Shown here piece after piece: positions 25,550 through 37,493 of a stretch of DNA of 64,000 nucleotides. Source of the DNA: Ophthalmolycus amberensis (Eukaryota > Chordata > Actinopteri > Perciformes > Zoarcidae); NCBI GenBank assembly GCA_024529925.1, contig JAFEUB010000846.1, positions 699,001-763,000 on the forward strand, read 5' to 3'. Position 1 is the first letter of the stretch. Every line of letters starts with the position of its first letter. Position numbers and translations under genes: made by a program. The notes below the pieces were generated by a model. The model searched no databases. It was given only the letters and a program-made list of their open reading frames with translations, and was not told the DNA's origin.

Positions 25550-28500
25550 ATGTGTATGTGAGTGTGCATGTGTGTTCTTGTGTCTACTCCCTGTGTGTGT
25601 TTGTGTTGATGTGAACGTGCTCAGATGTGTGTGTGTGCTTCCAAATGTGTGTATTGACAGGGAAATAATAGTGAGTTTTTTTTATCAGAAGGCCAGGTAG
25701 TAATCATGTTACTCTTTGATCCCATGATCCTCACTGATCTGTTTAAATATACAGCAAACCTGTCCAGACCTGGCAACAGCTTCTCTAATCAGCACCCTAC
25801 CTAGACCACTGTGTGTGTGTGTGTGTGAGACAGAGATGGACTTTCTGTCTGTCTCTCTATGTCTGCGTCTCTTGCTTTGAATATATTTTCCCCCTTATGC
25901 ACTGTAAAGCTGGGCTAATGAAGTCTGTATAAGTTAGTATGCGGTCAGAGTGTGTTTGTGTAGCAGACTGTAAAGAAAACACGTGTTTCCTGCTGCTTCA
26001 ACGCAAAGCAGAGCAGTTTGAGCCTCTTTAGTTTTACTTAGATTTTACCATCCTTCATTAAAAGAAACCCAAATTAACCAAGGTTGGAATCGGAGGATTG
26101 CTAATTATTAGCAGATGTGTGAGCGTGTGCGTGCTCAATCTATGTGCCTTGCACATGCAGGTGGTAAGAACATTTACTCAAGCACTGCACTTAAAGATAC
26201 TCATGCTTCCTGAGTTACTTAATTGTTCGACTCCACTGCATGTCAATGGAAAACACTGTACTTGTTGATTCCACTACATTTATTTGACATCTATAGTCAA
26301 CCAACTGTGCAACATAAAAAGGCTGGCAACACAGTCATGTTTCACGAAAAAATAATCACACAGAAATAAAAAATAGAATGATGAATTATCTTAAGTCAAA
26401 TTCTGAGTGCAGGACTTTTTCTTGTAATGTATTTTTACATTGTAGTATCATATTATCTCGTTCACTTTATAAATGTCCCATAGGTGCGCCTGATTTGGTT
26501 TCAGTTTTCAGACCTTCATCAAGTTATTTTCATGACAAACTGGTACCATATATAGCCAACAACATCTCATTCTTCCACCACTGTGCACATCTGTGTGAAC
26601 GGGTGTATTACAAAGCATGACAGAATATCCTATATATATTCATGTGCACATTGTTTAGGGATATATGTTGCAGTAACTGTAAAAAGGATTTTTTTTTTAC
26701 CACTATATACTTTTTAACTTTAAAAAACCCATCCCTCCCAACATTTGGTTACGGTTCAGGTTTCATTCTGTGAAATGAATGGAGCTCTCTGCTGGGAACA
26801 CACACAAGACATTGTGGGTATTGTAGTTCTCCGGGTGTGCCGTTTAAAATAATACTTGAGCTCATGTATCTGTGATTGGAAAGAACTGTGATTGGCTGAT
26901 GGAGTGTGGGGTGAATGTTAGTATGACCTGGTGTGTCCTTTACACACTGACGGGAAATCAACTGGTCCAAGCTCCAAGGAAAGCTATAATTTTAGAGTAA
27001 TACAGGCCAAAGGAGCATACACACATTTTCTCTCTCAAACGCGCATATACGCACACTCGGCTTGCACGGAGTTAAGTCCTAGCTGTGCTATAGTAACCAC
27101 ATTAATTGGTTTGTGTAATTGTCTGGCAAAGCATTGTGGGAAACAGCCCATACAGATCTGTCCCTTCACCTCAAACCACTTTTTAAACATGGACTCCCAT
27201 CGTCATGACAGTGCTATCCAGGAAATTGCTGAACATGTGTGTATATATAGGTGTGTGTGTGTTATTCTGTGATTGACCATATGTGTGTGTGCGTGTCTCC
27301 ATGGCTCCTTTAAGGGAAGTGAGTGTGGTGGCCTCCCATTCCACCGCATGTCGGCTGTGGTTCAGCTGTGGTCCACCGCCAGGCCCTACATTTGGAGCAC
27401 AGAGAAAATACACTAGGGGTACTTGCTCCCACAGTTTTCTGGACCCGTCTTTCATCGGTTTGTGTGTACTTGTGTATTTTGGGTGCACTCTTGTGCGTGT
27501 CCGTATGTGTAATACTGCGCCCCTGCGCTGTATTTCCAGGCTGCAGTTGACCGTAGTGAGAGAACCCGTACAGAGGACAGGAAAGGCAGGAGGAATGGGG
27601 AGAGAGGAAAGCAAGGCGGGTAATTGAAGGGTTCAGGGTAATACTTAGGCCAAGGATGGCTGTTTCAACGTGTTTGCATAACCTCCTTGAACTTAATATT
27701 TAGCCCCACTCTGGAGTGAGTATAGGGCACGACAAAGCCAAATAGAGAATGATAGAGGTAGAGAGAAGTCGAATGATAGATAAAGAGGTTCAAGTCCAAA
27801 GCGGAGGTGATGCCATTCTCTCCTCCGATGAGAGGCTCCTCTCTTTGATTAGCTAAAGAATGAGAGGAGAGACACATTGTGGTGGCCTTCCTGTCTGATG
27901 AGCTGTGTTTGACAGATGGCTGTTTTAACAAGGTGGAACACACAAGACTATACAGAGGACCTCGACTTCAAATGACGCAGCACAGAAGGTGTCCTCCTGG
28001 TATTTTCAGTTTACATTACTGACAGTTTACAGCACAGGCATTACTGTAGCTCCTCTCACCGTAGTGCAGGAAAAGAGGGCAGAGAATAATGCTCCTGTTT
28101 CTATCTAATATGAGATGCACATCATATTTTGCAGGCATCTTAATCACACTTTTTAGATGTGAGGATTTTCTTTTACATCACTTTAAATTGATTAACTTAT
28201 GAAATTGGAGGGTTGGACACACAAAAAGGAACTCTAGGGAAATAATAGGGTATTTAGAAAAATATTTTTGACTAGATTATTAATTAATAATACAAAATAA
28301 TTAGGAACAGCATATGTATGTTGCAGGTGACTCTACTTTTTTTCATAGTTGACCTCAACAAAACACCATCTCCTGCCACAAATTGTATAGTCTCATCTTT
28401 TGAAGTATGTGTGCATGTTTCTTCCGCTCTCCTTGTGTGTGTGTGTGTGCGTGTGTGTGTGAGTGTGTGTTCTTACAGTAGTGTGACTGGAGCAGTGTTA

Positions 28501-29194
28501 CTCATTCTGTGACCCTTACCTCTCCCAGATGACAGGGAGCTTTAAACAACCCAGCTGCTGTATGTGTGTGTGTGTCTCACTGCGAGGCAGGGGAGCCCTA
28601 CACGTGTGTGGTACAGTACAGCCCCCTGTCTTGTTTCTTGTGCCTTGGGGAGACACTGTCAGTCAGCTGAGAGGCGATAAAGACAGAAAACAAACTTTAG
28701 AAGAACGGAGAACCCTGCTGGATCCCTGGAGGTTTAGGGTCAGGGCTCACCTTATTGGTTGAAGCCAGGTAGGCAGGCTTTGTGCCAGACAGCTCTTGAA
28801 ATTGGCAGATGCTTCCACTAATCTCATGTTTATTGTGTTTTTCTCGCATTGATGTTAAAGACCAAGGTTGCACAGTAAAAAGTACGCCCACACAAGCACT
28901 CAAGCAAACACCGGCACAGATGGAGACACCGATGTTTTTCCAAATGGGAAAGAGCTGTCGGTGACATCATAATCATCACTGACATCCCACTAGGCCTGTT
29001 TATTTATCTATCCTGTTTTTACAACAACAGGAATCCACCCGACCCCGAGCTGATCCTCAGAACGTGATGCAATGGAACTGGAAGTGAGAGAGAACACTTT
29101 AAGCCCCCAGTCGTTCTGTCAAAGCCAGAGCTTGTGTTTATTAAATGAATAGTTCATCATTTTTGGGAATACCTTCAACTATGAGATCAATATC

Positions 29195-29195
<1 letters not shown>

Positions 29196-29249
<54 letters not shown>
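29196..29249. repeat. (CA)n microsatellite
   Basis: An uninterrupted run of about 27 CA units. Confidence 0.95.
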
Positions 29250-29250
<1 letters not shown>

Positions 29251-29506
29251 TACAATTATTCTTTGCAGGCCGCACCGGTCGCTTCTGCTGAATTTTGATA
29301 TTTTTGGTGGATTTTTCAACTGCATCATCACTTGTGCAGCAGCTTTTTTTGCTCACTATTAATATGAATTCAACTATGAATGGTGTCAGTTTTAAAAACA
29401 ATCATTTGACCCGTTTACATTGACACTATTGGACGTCTTTTAAAAGGGACGACTACTTCTGTGCTATTTGGCCGTTTGGTCATCGAGAGCAGAGAAATCA
29501 ATGGAA

Positions 29507-29517
29507 GGCTGATATTT
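29507..29517. repeat. Target-site duplication of L1-type LINE (left copy)
   Basis: GGCTGATATTT next to the A-rich tail of the LINE. It is identical to 33852-33862 on the other flank. Confidence 0.85.
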
Positions 29518-29961
29518 TTTATTTATTTATTTTTATAAATTTTTTATTGAAAGACACAAGACAATATTAAGACAATACATAGACATAACAACAAGAGGAT
29601 GACAAGAACAGTGGGATAAAAGCCAGCAAATATCATATAGTCAGTGTGTGTGTATGTGTGCGTGTGTGTGTGTGTGTGAGAATGTCCTTGAGCCTTTTGA
29701 GATGGAGGGAAAAAAATATATATATATATAATAATAATAATTTAAAAAACCAAACCAAAAAAAAAAAATAAAATAAAATGAAAAACAGGTAAGTATGTGT
29801 GCATATGGATGTTCATGTATGCATGTACGTGGGTTTCAATTGGTTGTCCGGCAAGAAAAACGAAAACAGAAATCAACAATAGTAAAAGAAATACACAAAG
29901 AAAATATATATATACCGGTATATATACTATACATATTTCAATATTAATAGAATGGGTGGTG

Positions 29962-30600
29962 TCACGTTTGCAGAAACATAGTGAGGGATGACCAGGTGGA
30001 ATGGTGTTCTGTTGTATTGTATATGATGGATGAGGTTAGATTTTCCATTGAAATATATTCTATCATTAACTTTCTCCAGTGTGCGATGTGTGTGTTATTC
30101 CTTGATTTCCAGTTCATGAGGATAGTTTTCTTGGCGATAGTTAGGGCCACAAGGAGTAATTTGCGGTTTGTTTTACTCAGATGTATTGTTGAGATGTCTC
30201 CTAGTAAGCACAGTGAAGGGGATAAAGGGACGAGGCAGCCCAGGAAGACAGACAGTGACTCAGTTATTTCTTCCCAAAAGTGATTAACTGGTGTGCAGTG
30301 CCAGGTGGCGTGAACATAGCTATCCGGGCTGTTTTGAGTGCAATGTGAACAGATATCTGACGTGAATCCCATTTGAAACATTTTTTGCCCGGTGTAATGA
30401 ATTCTGTGAAGTATTTTATACTGTATTAGTTGTAAATTGGCATTTTTAGTCATGAAGTAGATATTATTGCAGATTTGGTTCCAGAAATCAGCATCAGGAG
30501 TGATGGATAGGTCTGATTCCCATTTTCTTGATGGTATGGATGATGTTTTGTCAGACTGTGATATTACTCTACATATTTTTGAGATTAAACTTTTTTGAAG
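29962..30600 (-). pseudogene. L1-type ORF2 C-terminal region (frameshifted)
   Basis: The open frame 30453-29962 carries HRIHYTGQKMFQMG followed by a Cys/His cluster (CSHC, then a spaced HATWHC), the C-terminal zinc-binding-like region common in L1/Tx1 ORF2 proteins. It is displaced in frame from the reverse transcriptase ORF. The break is most likely an indel in the T6/A6 run near 30590-30596, since reading the alternative frame from there continues into this segment. Confidence 0.75.
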
Positions 30601-33060
30601 AGGGGATATTAATTAATTCTGAGGTTGAGGGGGGTAATTCTAGGTTAGTGGCCTTAATGTTAAGTTTGGATTGAACGGATGATTTGAGTTGCAGATATTC
30701 CAAAAATTGATTGCTCCTGATGCCGTACTTCTGAACCAAGTGAGGGAATGAAACCATGGTGTTATTATTGAAGATGTGTTTCAGATGAGTGATGCCTTTA
30801 GCGGACCATGTGTGGAGATTTAGAGGTGTCTTGTGACTTAGAAAATCAGGATTGTTCCATATGGGAGTAAAATTTGAAGGTGCAAAAGTGATGTTAGTGA
30901 TTTTGTGGAATTTCCACCAGGCTGTCAGAGTTTCTGCTATTGTTAGTATATTGAAACAAGGATGGCGTTTTATAGATTGGCTTAAAAATGGTAAGTCAGA
31001 AATCTGAATGTCCTTACAAACTGTCTGTTCTATATCTAACCATGTGTTGTCTGATTGGCTGGGGTGGATCCATTTAAGAATGTACTGAAGTTTATTTGCC
31101 AGAGAGTAGTGAAAAAAATGTGGAGCTTGAAGTCCTCCTTGTGTTTTTGATTTTTGTAGAGTGGCCAGTTTAATTCTTGGTGTTTTATTTTTCCAGTAGA
31201 ATTGAGTAACGATTGAGTCAAGCGACTTGAACCAGGAGTGGGTGGGTTGAGATGGTATCATTGTGAATAGATAATTTATTTTAGGAAGTATTGTCATTTT
31301 AACTGTAGCTATTCTGCCCATGAGTGATAATGGTAGATTCATCCAGCGGAGGAGGTCGTCATTTATTGTTTTAAGTAATGGAGTGAAGTTGAGTGTGAAC
31401 AGCTCTGACAGCCTGGGGGAAATATGTATTCCCAAATACGTGATGGCACCTGTGCAGAAAGGGATAGGTGGTGTATGGGCTGCCCCATCCCAACTGTTAC
31501 TATCTAATGGAAGGATGGATGATTTACTCCAGTTAATGGAGTAGTCGGAGATATTAGAGAATGCTTCCATGACTTTAATAGTTTCCTGTAGTGATGAGTA
31601 GGGGTTTTGTAGGAAGAGCAATATATCATCTGCATAGAGACTGATCTTGTGATGGGTGTTGAGTGTTTGAATTCCTTTTATGTAGATGTTCTGACGAATA
31701 GCTGCAGCTAACGGTTCAATGAAAATGGTGAAAAGTGAGGGAGAGAGTGGGCATCCTTGCCTAGTCCCCCTGTGCAGTGTGAAGCTTTGTGAGGTTTGTC
31801 CATTAGTGATGACAGTGGCTGACGGTGAAGTATATAGAATTTTAACCCAGTTAATAAATGATTCCCCAAAGCCAAATCTTTGTAATGTGCTTGTGAGAAA
31901 TGTCCAGTTTACTCTGTCGAAGGCTTTTTCTGCATCCAAGGAGGCTATGATGGTACCAGTTTGTTGTAATGATGAGTGATTGATTAAATTAAACAGTCTG
32001 CGTGTGTTAGTGGATGAATGTCTACCTTTGATAAAGCCGGTTTGATCTGGATGAATTATGGATGGAGTGACTTTGTCTAATCTGTGAGTTAATGCCTTAG
32101 TGATGATTTTAATATCTACATTGAGAAGAGAAATGGGACGGTAACGAGAAGGAAGAGTTGGATCTTTGTTTGGTTTGAGGAGGAGTGATATACTGGCTGT
32201 GTTCATGTTGGCTGGAAATTGCAAATTTTGTTTTATTTCAGTTATCATTTTGTTAAAGAGTGGAGCTAGAATGAACCAGAAGTGTTTATAGAACTCAGCT
32301 GGGAAGCCATCGGGACCTGGTGCTTTGTTATTGGGCATAAGATTGAGAGCAGTAAAAAGTTCGTCCTGTGTTAATGGTGAGTCAAGTATGTTGATTTGTT
32401 CTTTGTTAAGCTGTGGTAAATCAATGCTGTTGAGAAATGAATTGATGTCTTCTTGATTTGGGTTATTTTTAGATGAATATAGATTGGCATAAAAACTTCT
32501 GAAGATTTTATTTATTTCATCGGGTGAATTTGTGGGCTTCCCTGCAGAGTCCTTGATGATTGAGATTGTTGTTTTTTCTTTATTTCGTTTAATTTGATTT
32601 GCCAGATATTTACCGGATTTATTGCTATGGTGAAAATTTTCTTGTCTAAGTCTGTGTATGAGGAATTGAGTTTTATTATTTATAATTTCATTTATTTGGA
32701 ATTTGTACTTTCTTAATTCGTTCTGGGTTTCCGTTGTTGAGTTACTTGCATTAATGGTTTCGAGTCGGTTGATTTGTTGTTCCAGTTCAGCTTCTTGTTG
32801 TTTTTCTTTCTTTTTTTTGTAAACAGAGAATGAGATGATTATTCCTCTAAAAACTGCTTTCCATGTTTCCCACAGAAGGGTTGGTGATGACTCTGGGGAA
32901 TCATTTATTTCTAAGAAGGACGCCCACTCTTTTTTAATAAGACTATCAAACTGAGGGTCTTTGAGAAGAGATGTATTGAAGCGCCATCTAGTGATAGGTT
33001 TATGTAGGGTAACTCTGTTCCAAATAAATGTTACGGGAGCCATGGTCGCTAATAATGATA
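30569..33060 (-). pseudogene. L1-type ORF2 reverse transcriptase region
   Basis: This is the longest reading frame in the window, and about 830 of its codons belong to the LINE. It shows a basic helical linker, then PGPDGFPAEFYK, RYRPISLLNVDIKI, DQTGFIKGRHSSTNTRR, ASLDAEKAFDRVNW (RT box A, catalytic Asp), HRGTRQGCPLSPSLF (RT box B) and SLYADDILLFL (RT box C with the YADD catalytic pair). Its first 50 or so codons upstream of about 33060 are out of frame with the endonuclease, so the ATG-initiated start near 33214 is not genuine. All RT catalytic residues are intact, although the full protein cannot be made. Confidence 0.88.
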
Positions 33061-33732
33061 GGATGGATCTTCGAGTCTGAAATATTAGATATGATTGAAT
33101 TGTTGTTGAGGAAGAAGTCAATGCGTGAGTATGAGTGGTGAACTGGTGAGAAGAATGAGTATTCTCTTGAGTTTGGGTGCTGTAATCGCCAAATATCGCC
33201 AAGACCAAAATCACTCATGAACTGTTTTATCATGTCTGTGGATTGCCAGGTACGCTTATTATTTGGATTTTTAGATCTGTCCACTGATGGGTTCGATAAC
33301 TGTGTTGAAATCACCTCCTATTATGACTGGGCAGTTACAGATGTTTGAGAAGGATAAAAAAAAGTTACGAAAAAAGGATGGGTCATCAGTGTTTGGGCCA
33401 TAAACATTACAGATTGTGACTGGACTATTGTTGATGGATATGTTTATAATGATAAAACGGCCTTCAGGATCGGTGATGGTGGAATTATGGACAAAAGAAA
33501 CTTTTTTGTTAATTAAAATACGTACCCCTCTTTGTTTTGAGTTATAGTGAGCCGAGAATGAGTGAGTGAATTGTGGTGATTTAAATTTGTTGTGATCTGA
33601 TTCTGAGAGGTGTGTTTCTTGTAATAAGCATATATCTGCTTGCAGTTTAGCCAGATGATTCAAAACTTAATTTTTTTTGCCTGAGAACCAATTCCACAGG
33701 ATATTCCAGGTTAAGAATTTGATAGATGACAT
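33000..33732 (-). pseudogene. L1-type ORF2 apurinic-like endonuclease region (two frameshifts)
   Basis: The ORF2 start (ATG at 33732) is followed by a lesion near 33665 that causes a stop. The next frame (33663-33271) has LLQETHLSESDHNKF, NVYGPNTDDPSF and GGDFNTVIEP, the conserved APE-type endonuclease motifs. A further shift near 33270-33314 moves to the frame with GDIWRLQHPNSREYSFF, SYSRIDFFL and ISDHGS (the SDH catalytic motif). Another shift near 33040 leads into the reverse transcriptase frame. The domain is therefore recognisable but dead. Confidence 0.82.
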
Positions 33733-33770
33733 GTTGATTGGGTTAATATAGACTGAACATTAATGTTGAT

Positions 33771-33772
<2 letters not shown>

Positions 33773-33817
<45 letters not shown>
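33773..33817. repeat. (GT)n microsatellite inside the LINE 5' region
   Basis: About 22 GT units lie between the LINE's 5' end and its ORF2 start, so the tract is within the target-site duplications. Confidence 0.93.
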
Positions 33818-33821
<4 letters not shown>

Positions 33822-33851
33822 ACACAGCAGGACCTGCAGACACTGAATCAG

Positions 33852-33862
33852 GGCTGATATTT
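33852..33862. repeat. Target-site duplication of L1-type LINE (right copy)
   Basis: GGCTGATATTT, identical to 29507-29517, followed by ACTATATC of the original target. Confidence 0.85.
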
Positions 33863-34640
33863 ACTATATCTTTAATATATATAAATGAGCATGATCAATA
33901 CTATTTCCTTACATCTTGAATGGAGGTTAAATTAATAAAACTATATTTCTGAATCTCTAGAATTATACATATCATCATCACTTTGAGACCAAAACAACAT
34001 GAGCTTTGTTTTCTGCAGAATGTGAACTTCCATTTCAGCTCCTAAAAGCTTGTTAGAATGATTCTAAAGTAACAACATGTGAACATGAAAGTGACAGACT
34101 GTGAGACTAATCACTGTGCCAGCTCAACACACTTCACTCACTGACACTATTTGATCCCAACTTGAGTTTCATTTATTCTCAGAACGATAAAATGATCTGA
34201 AGTGAACGCTGCTGTTCATTTCCTGCTCGTTTGAGACATTTAGTCACCAGACTTCTGTCACTTTGCTTGTCGTTTAAAAAACACCAGAGTTTGACATTTG
34301 ACCTCTAAAGTCTCAGTAATATATCTCATCATGGCTTTATGTTTGCAGCTTTTTAATTTGTGAGCCCTAGAGGTGACTTTGATTGAAGTATTTCTCTGAA
34401 TGCTTCTTGATAGTGTTGACTTTCAGGTTATTTATGTTGGATATGAGCTAATCTACATAATTCACTTACATTCATTTACTTTTATTATCTTGTTAATTAT
34501 GTATAAAAATAAATAGTAAATGGTCCTGAACTTGAGCCCATTCAGACAGGATGTATTACTTCAAAATACCATTTGGAACTTCTTTTATGACGTAACATTG
34601 ATCATTTTATTGATCAGCTTCAGTTTTGTTAAAATCACTT

Positions 34641-34684
34641 CCTGTGAGGCTGCAGCGCTAATCACTGAACCACTGTGTCGCCCT
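34641..34684 (-). repeat. tRNA-derived SINE head fragment
   Basis: On the minus strand the stretch reads GGGCGACACAGTGGTTCAGT and continues with a GATTAGCGCTGCAGCCTCAC-type sequence. This resembles the pol III A-box head of common fish tRNA-derived SINEs, from memory. No B box follows, so only a remnant is present. Confidence 0.45.
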
Positions 34685-34715
34685 GAATGGGGGAGGAGGA
34701 GGAGGAGAGAGAGAA

Positions 34716-34739
34716 GGGGGGGGGGGGGGGGGGGGGGGG
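34716..34739. repeat. Poly-G run (24 nt)
   Basis: A homopolymer of 24 G bases at the end of a GGA-rich stretch. A possible G-quadruplex former and a likely site of sequencing or assembly error. Confidence 0.93.
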
Positions 34740-34979
34740 TTATGAGGGAGGGAGGTGGGGATGGAGGGATGGGTGAGAGGTGAAGGAGGGAGGAAGAACT
34801 TAGGAACCAGCCTCCTCCACCTTTTCGTCGCCGTCACACGTCGTTCTCTTCAAAGTTGTTACCTTCTAACAGCCTATTGCCTTATTTTGATCAAGACATA
34901 AAGAAAAAACAGCTCACAAGATCACTTTGAACAACAGAAATGAGAGATACTTGCTGTCAGCTCATATGGTTATGGAATC

Positions 34980-35018
34980 ACACACACACAATACACACAC
35001 ACACAATACACCCCCCCC

Positions 35019-35051
<33 letters not shown>
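34980..35051. repeat. Compound CA / poly-C microsatellite
   Basis: CA runs separated by AATA interruptions and an internal run of about 10 C bases. Confidence 0.92.
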
Positions 35052-35053
<2 letters not shown>

Positions 35054-35295
35054 GGTTTCTCTCTCTGTTCCTCTCTGTCTGGGTCTCTCTATCTGTCTCC
35101 CCTCTCTCTGGCTGGAATGCAGCGGTGGCCGTCTGGTCCTGCTCATCTCTGGGAGCAGTCAGCCGTCTCTCCTCGTCCCTGCTCCCACTCTAAACATTTG
35201 GCTAGTTTTGGCAGATTTGTTGATTTTTGTCCCCTCGTATTTTCCCTCTTGTTGCTGTAAAACTGATGCATACTCTTTCAATTAGACCACCCCAA

Positions 35296-35317
35296 CCCCC
35301 CCCCCCCCCCCCCCCCC
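35296..35317. repeat. Poly-C run (22 nt)
   Basis: A homopolymer of about 22 C bases. Confidence 0.92.
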
Positions 35318-36854
35318 ACACACTTCCACCGGTCAGAGCACTAGTGTGGGAGTGGGGTTGAGCAGAGTAAGTGGGTTGTATATTTTATTAGTGAAGTGAA
35401 AACACACACAACCTGGCCCAGTTCTGGGAGAACCATCTGCTGTCATGGATTTTTCTTGGGAAGCCCAGCTCAAGGTTTGCATGTAGTTTAGCATTCTTGC
35501 TTAATGCTCATGATTAGCGTAATGTCTAATATAGCTGGGTATGGATAACTCCTATCTTATCAATTAAGATATAAAAAAGCCTTTCATCCAGGCAAGCATT
35601 CGGAAGGAAGTGCATCTGGTATGTGGCTTCGGGTTAGCGGCTACAGGTTAGCATGGAGCTGATCCTGCCTAAGATAGCCAGAATTTGGCTTTACCTAAAA
35701 AAACAACATTGTATTGACATTTGGACCTGAAACACAGATTTACCATCTGAATTGGCTTTGCAGTAAGCTTTCTAAATGAAGCCAGGGTGTGTTTTTTGTT
35801 GGAGATAGACATTTTCCGTACCTCCTCAGTTGTAAATAACACAATGTTCCAAGGCCATAAATAATAGTGTCACTCAACCATGCCCCATCCTCATGTCCTC
35901 TGCTTGCTCTCACCACAGGCCTCTAGTACCGCTGAGCCAGGGGCCCTCGGCCTTGTGCCGCATCTTCACACTCATAATCAAGGAATGGCCATAAAATGCA
36001 CATGGAATGTTTCTGCAGAGCCGGACAGTTAAGTGGTTGAAGGGCATGATCACAAACTAGAAGACCTTATAATGGCTGGTCTGGGAACAGATATTAGTGG
36101 GCTCCCCATGTTCTTGCTCACAAAATACATTACACATGCACATGAGGACATGAAAGCAGAAATATGTACAGACAGGCAAATGCACGCACACATGCATACA
36201 CTGCGCTTAGGGACAGACAGTATTGATGGTTCCCTCGGGCATTACATGGACGCATCTGTTTCTGTCCCACTGACTCTCGACACTCATAATTTCAAGTAAG
36301 TCATAACACAAATTATAAACACATATCCCTCAACCATGACGCCGAGGAATAACAACATGGAGTGCTCTGAGCTGATTTAGGGTCGGCTGGGACTCTTAAA
36401 TCTTTACCTTTGCTCCTTTCTTCCCTTCCTCCTCTCCTTTTCTTCCCCTTTTTTCCTCTCATGCAGCACAGGTGGCAGTCACTCTTGTCAAACATGTACT
36501 ATTGCCTTCATCTCTTTTCATTTCTTTTATTCTTTAGTACTCCTCCCCTAACATCCGCTGTCATTGAATTTAGTTTTTTTGCAAAAGTATGCATTTGTGT
36601 TTACGCTCTCACTCTTGACCCCATCTTAACCCCTCGTCACCCAGAAATCTGTCTGGCCTGCCGATGTCCCATATGCCCTGTGACATCACAGTCCTTCGAC
36701 AGCAGCCCCACCTCAAAGACGTCTTGATCCAAGTGTTCTCTCCTAATGTTTTATTCTTTTGTCCCGAATGATCTTCTCCCGCCTCACATCTCCTTACCCT
36801 TCTCTTATTTCGCTCTTTGCATTCCAGTTTTTCTTTCCATATCATCTGTACCGA

Positions 36855-36879
36855 CCCCCCCCCCCCCCCCCCCCCCCCC
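36855..36879. repeat. Poly-C run (25 nt)
   Basis: A homopolymer of about 25 C bases, the longest in the window. Confidence 0.92.
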
Positions 36880-37424
36880 TATTTTCCTCTCACTTTTCAT
36901 CGCATGGTCATGTACTTTAGCCATCCATCTCCCACCTCTGTAGATCCAAATGTCTCAATATGTCCCAGGGACCATGAAGGTTCAATTGGAATCACATGTT
37001 GTAGTTCAGCTGAGAATTCCATATCAGTCCCGCCTATGCTTTTCCACAGAGCCTTGCATGCTCAATCTATACTATACTAAAAGTATATACGAGGAGCATA
37101 TATACTGGTATCTCATAAAATAGAAAAAGTAAAGTACACAAGATTTTTACATGACATCCAGCAGCATGATTCATTTGTCCTTTTATTAGAGTGCCTTATG
37201 ACTTTTTAGTGCATGGGGTCAGACTTTTATTAGGATGAATCGCAAGTTTGTCATAAAAAAACATTTAATTGCCGCCCATTTCTATCGGAAAAGAAATGAA
37301 GATAATCCTTTGTTTGTCCAGGACTCGCCAAGTCTAAGTTAAGCAAGGAGTGAGAAAAGAGGGGAGGAAAGAGAAGAGGTTCACCACCAAGATCAGCCAG
37401 CCAATACAGTACAAGCATTTGTCT

Positions 37425-37493
37425 TTGTGTGTGTGTGTGTGTGAGTGTGTGTGTGTGTGTGTGAGTGTGTGTGTACGTGTGTATGTGTGTGTC
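37425..37493. repeat. (GT)n microsatellite, interrupted
   Basis: GT runs separated by GA and CG/TA interruptions. Confidence 0.9.

Larger units (their letters stand above)
29518..33851 (-). mobile_element. L1/Tx1-type LINE, 4.3 kb, antisense to ERC2
   Basis: This non-LTR retrotransposon reads on the minus strand. In its own order it has a short 5' region with a (CA)n tract (33773-33817 on +), ORF2 from an ATG at 33732 with endonuclease then reverse transcriptase, a C-terminal Cys/His region, and a 3' UTR ending in an A-rich tail with AATAAA-like repeats at 29518-29555. The 11-bp GGCTGATATTT occurs on both flanks and fits target-primed insertion at ATTT/AC, close to the L1 endonuclease preference. 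No ORF1 is present, so the copy is 5'-truncated or lost it. ORF2 is broken by at least three frameshifts. Membership in the fish L1/Tx1 group rests on RT motif style recalled from memory. Confidence 0.9.
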
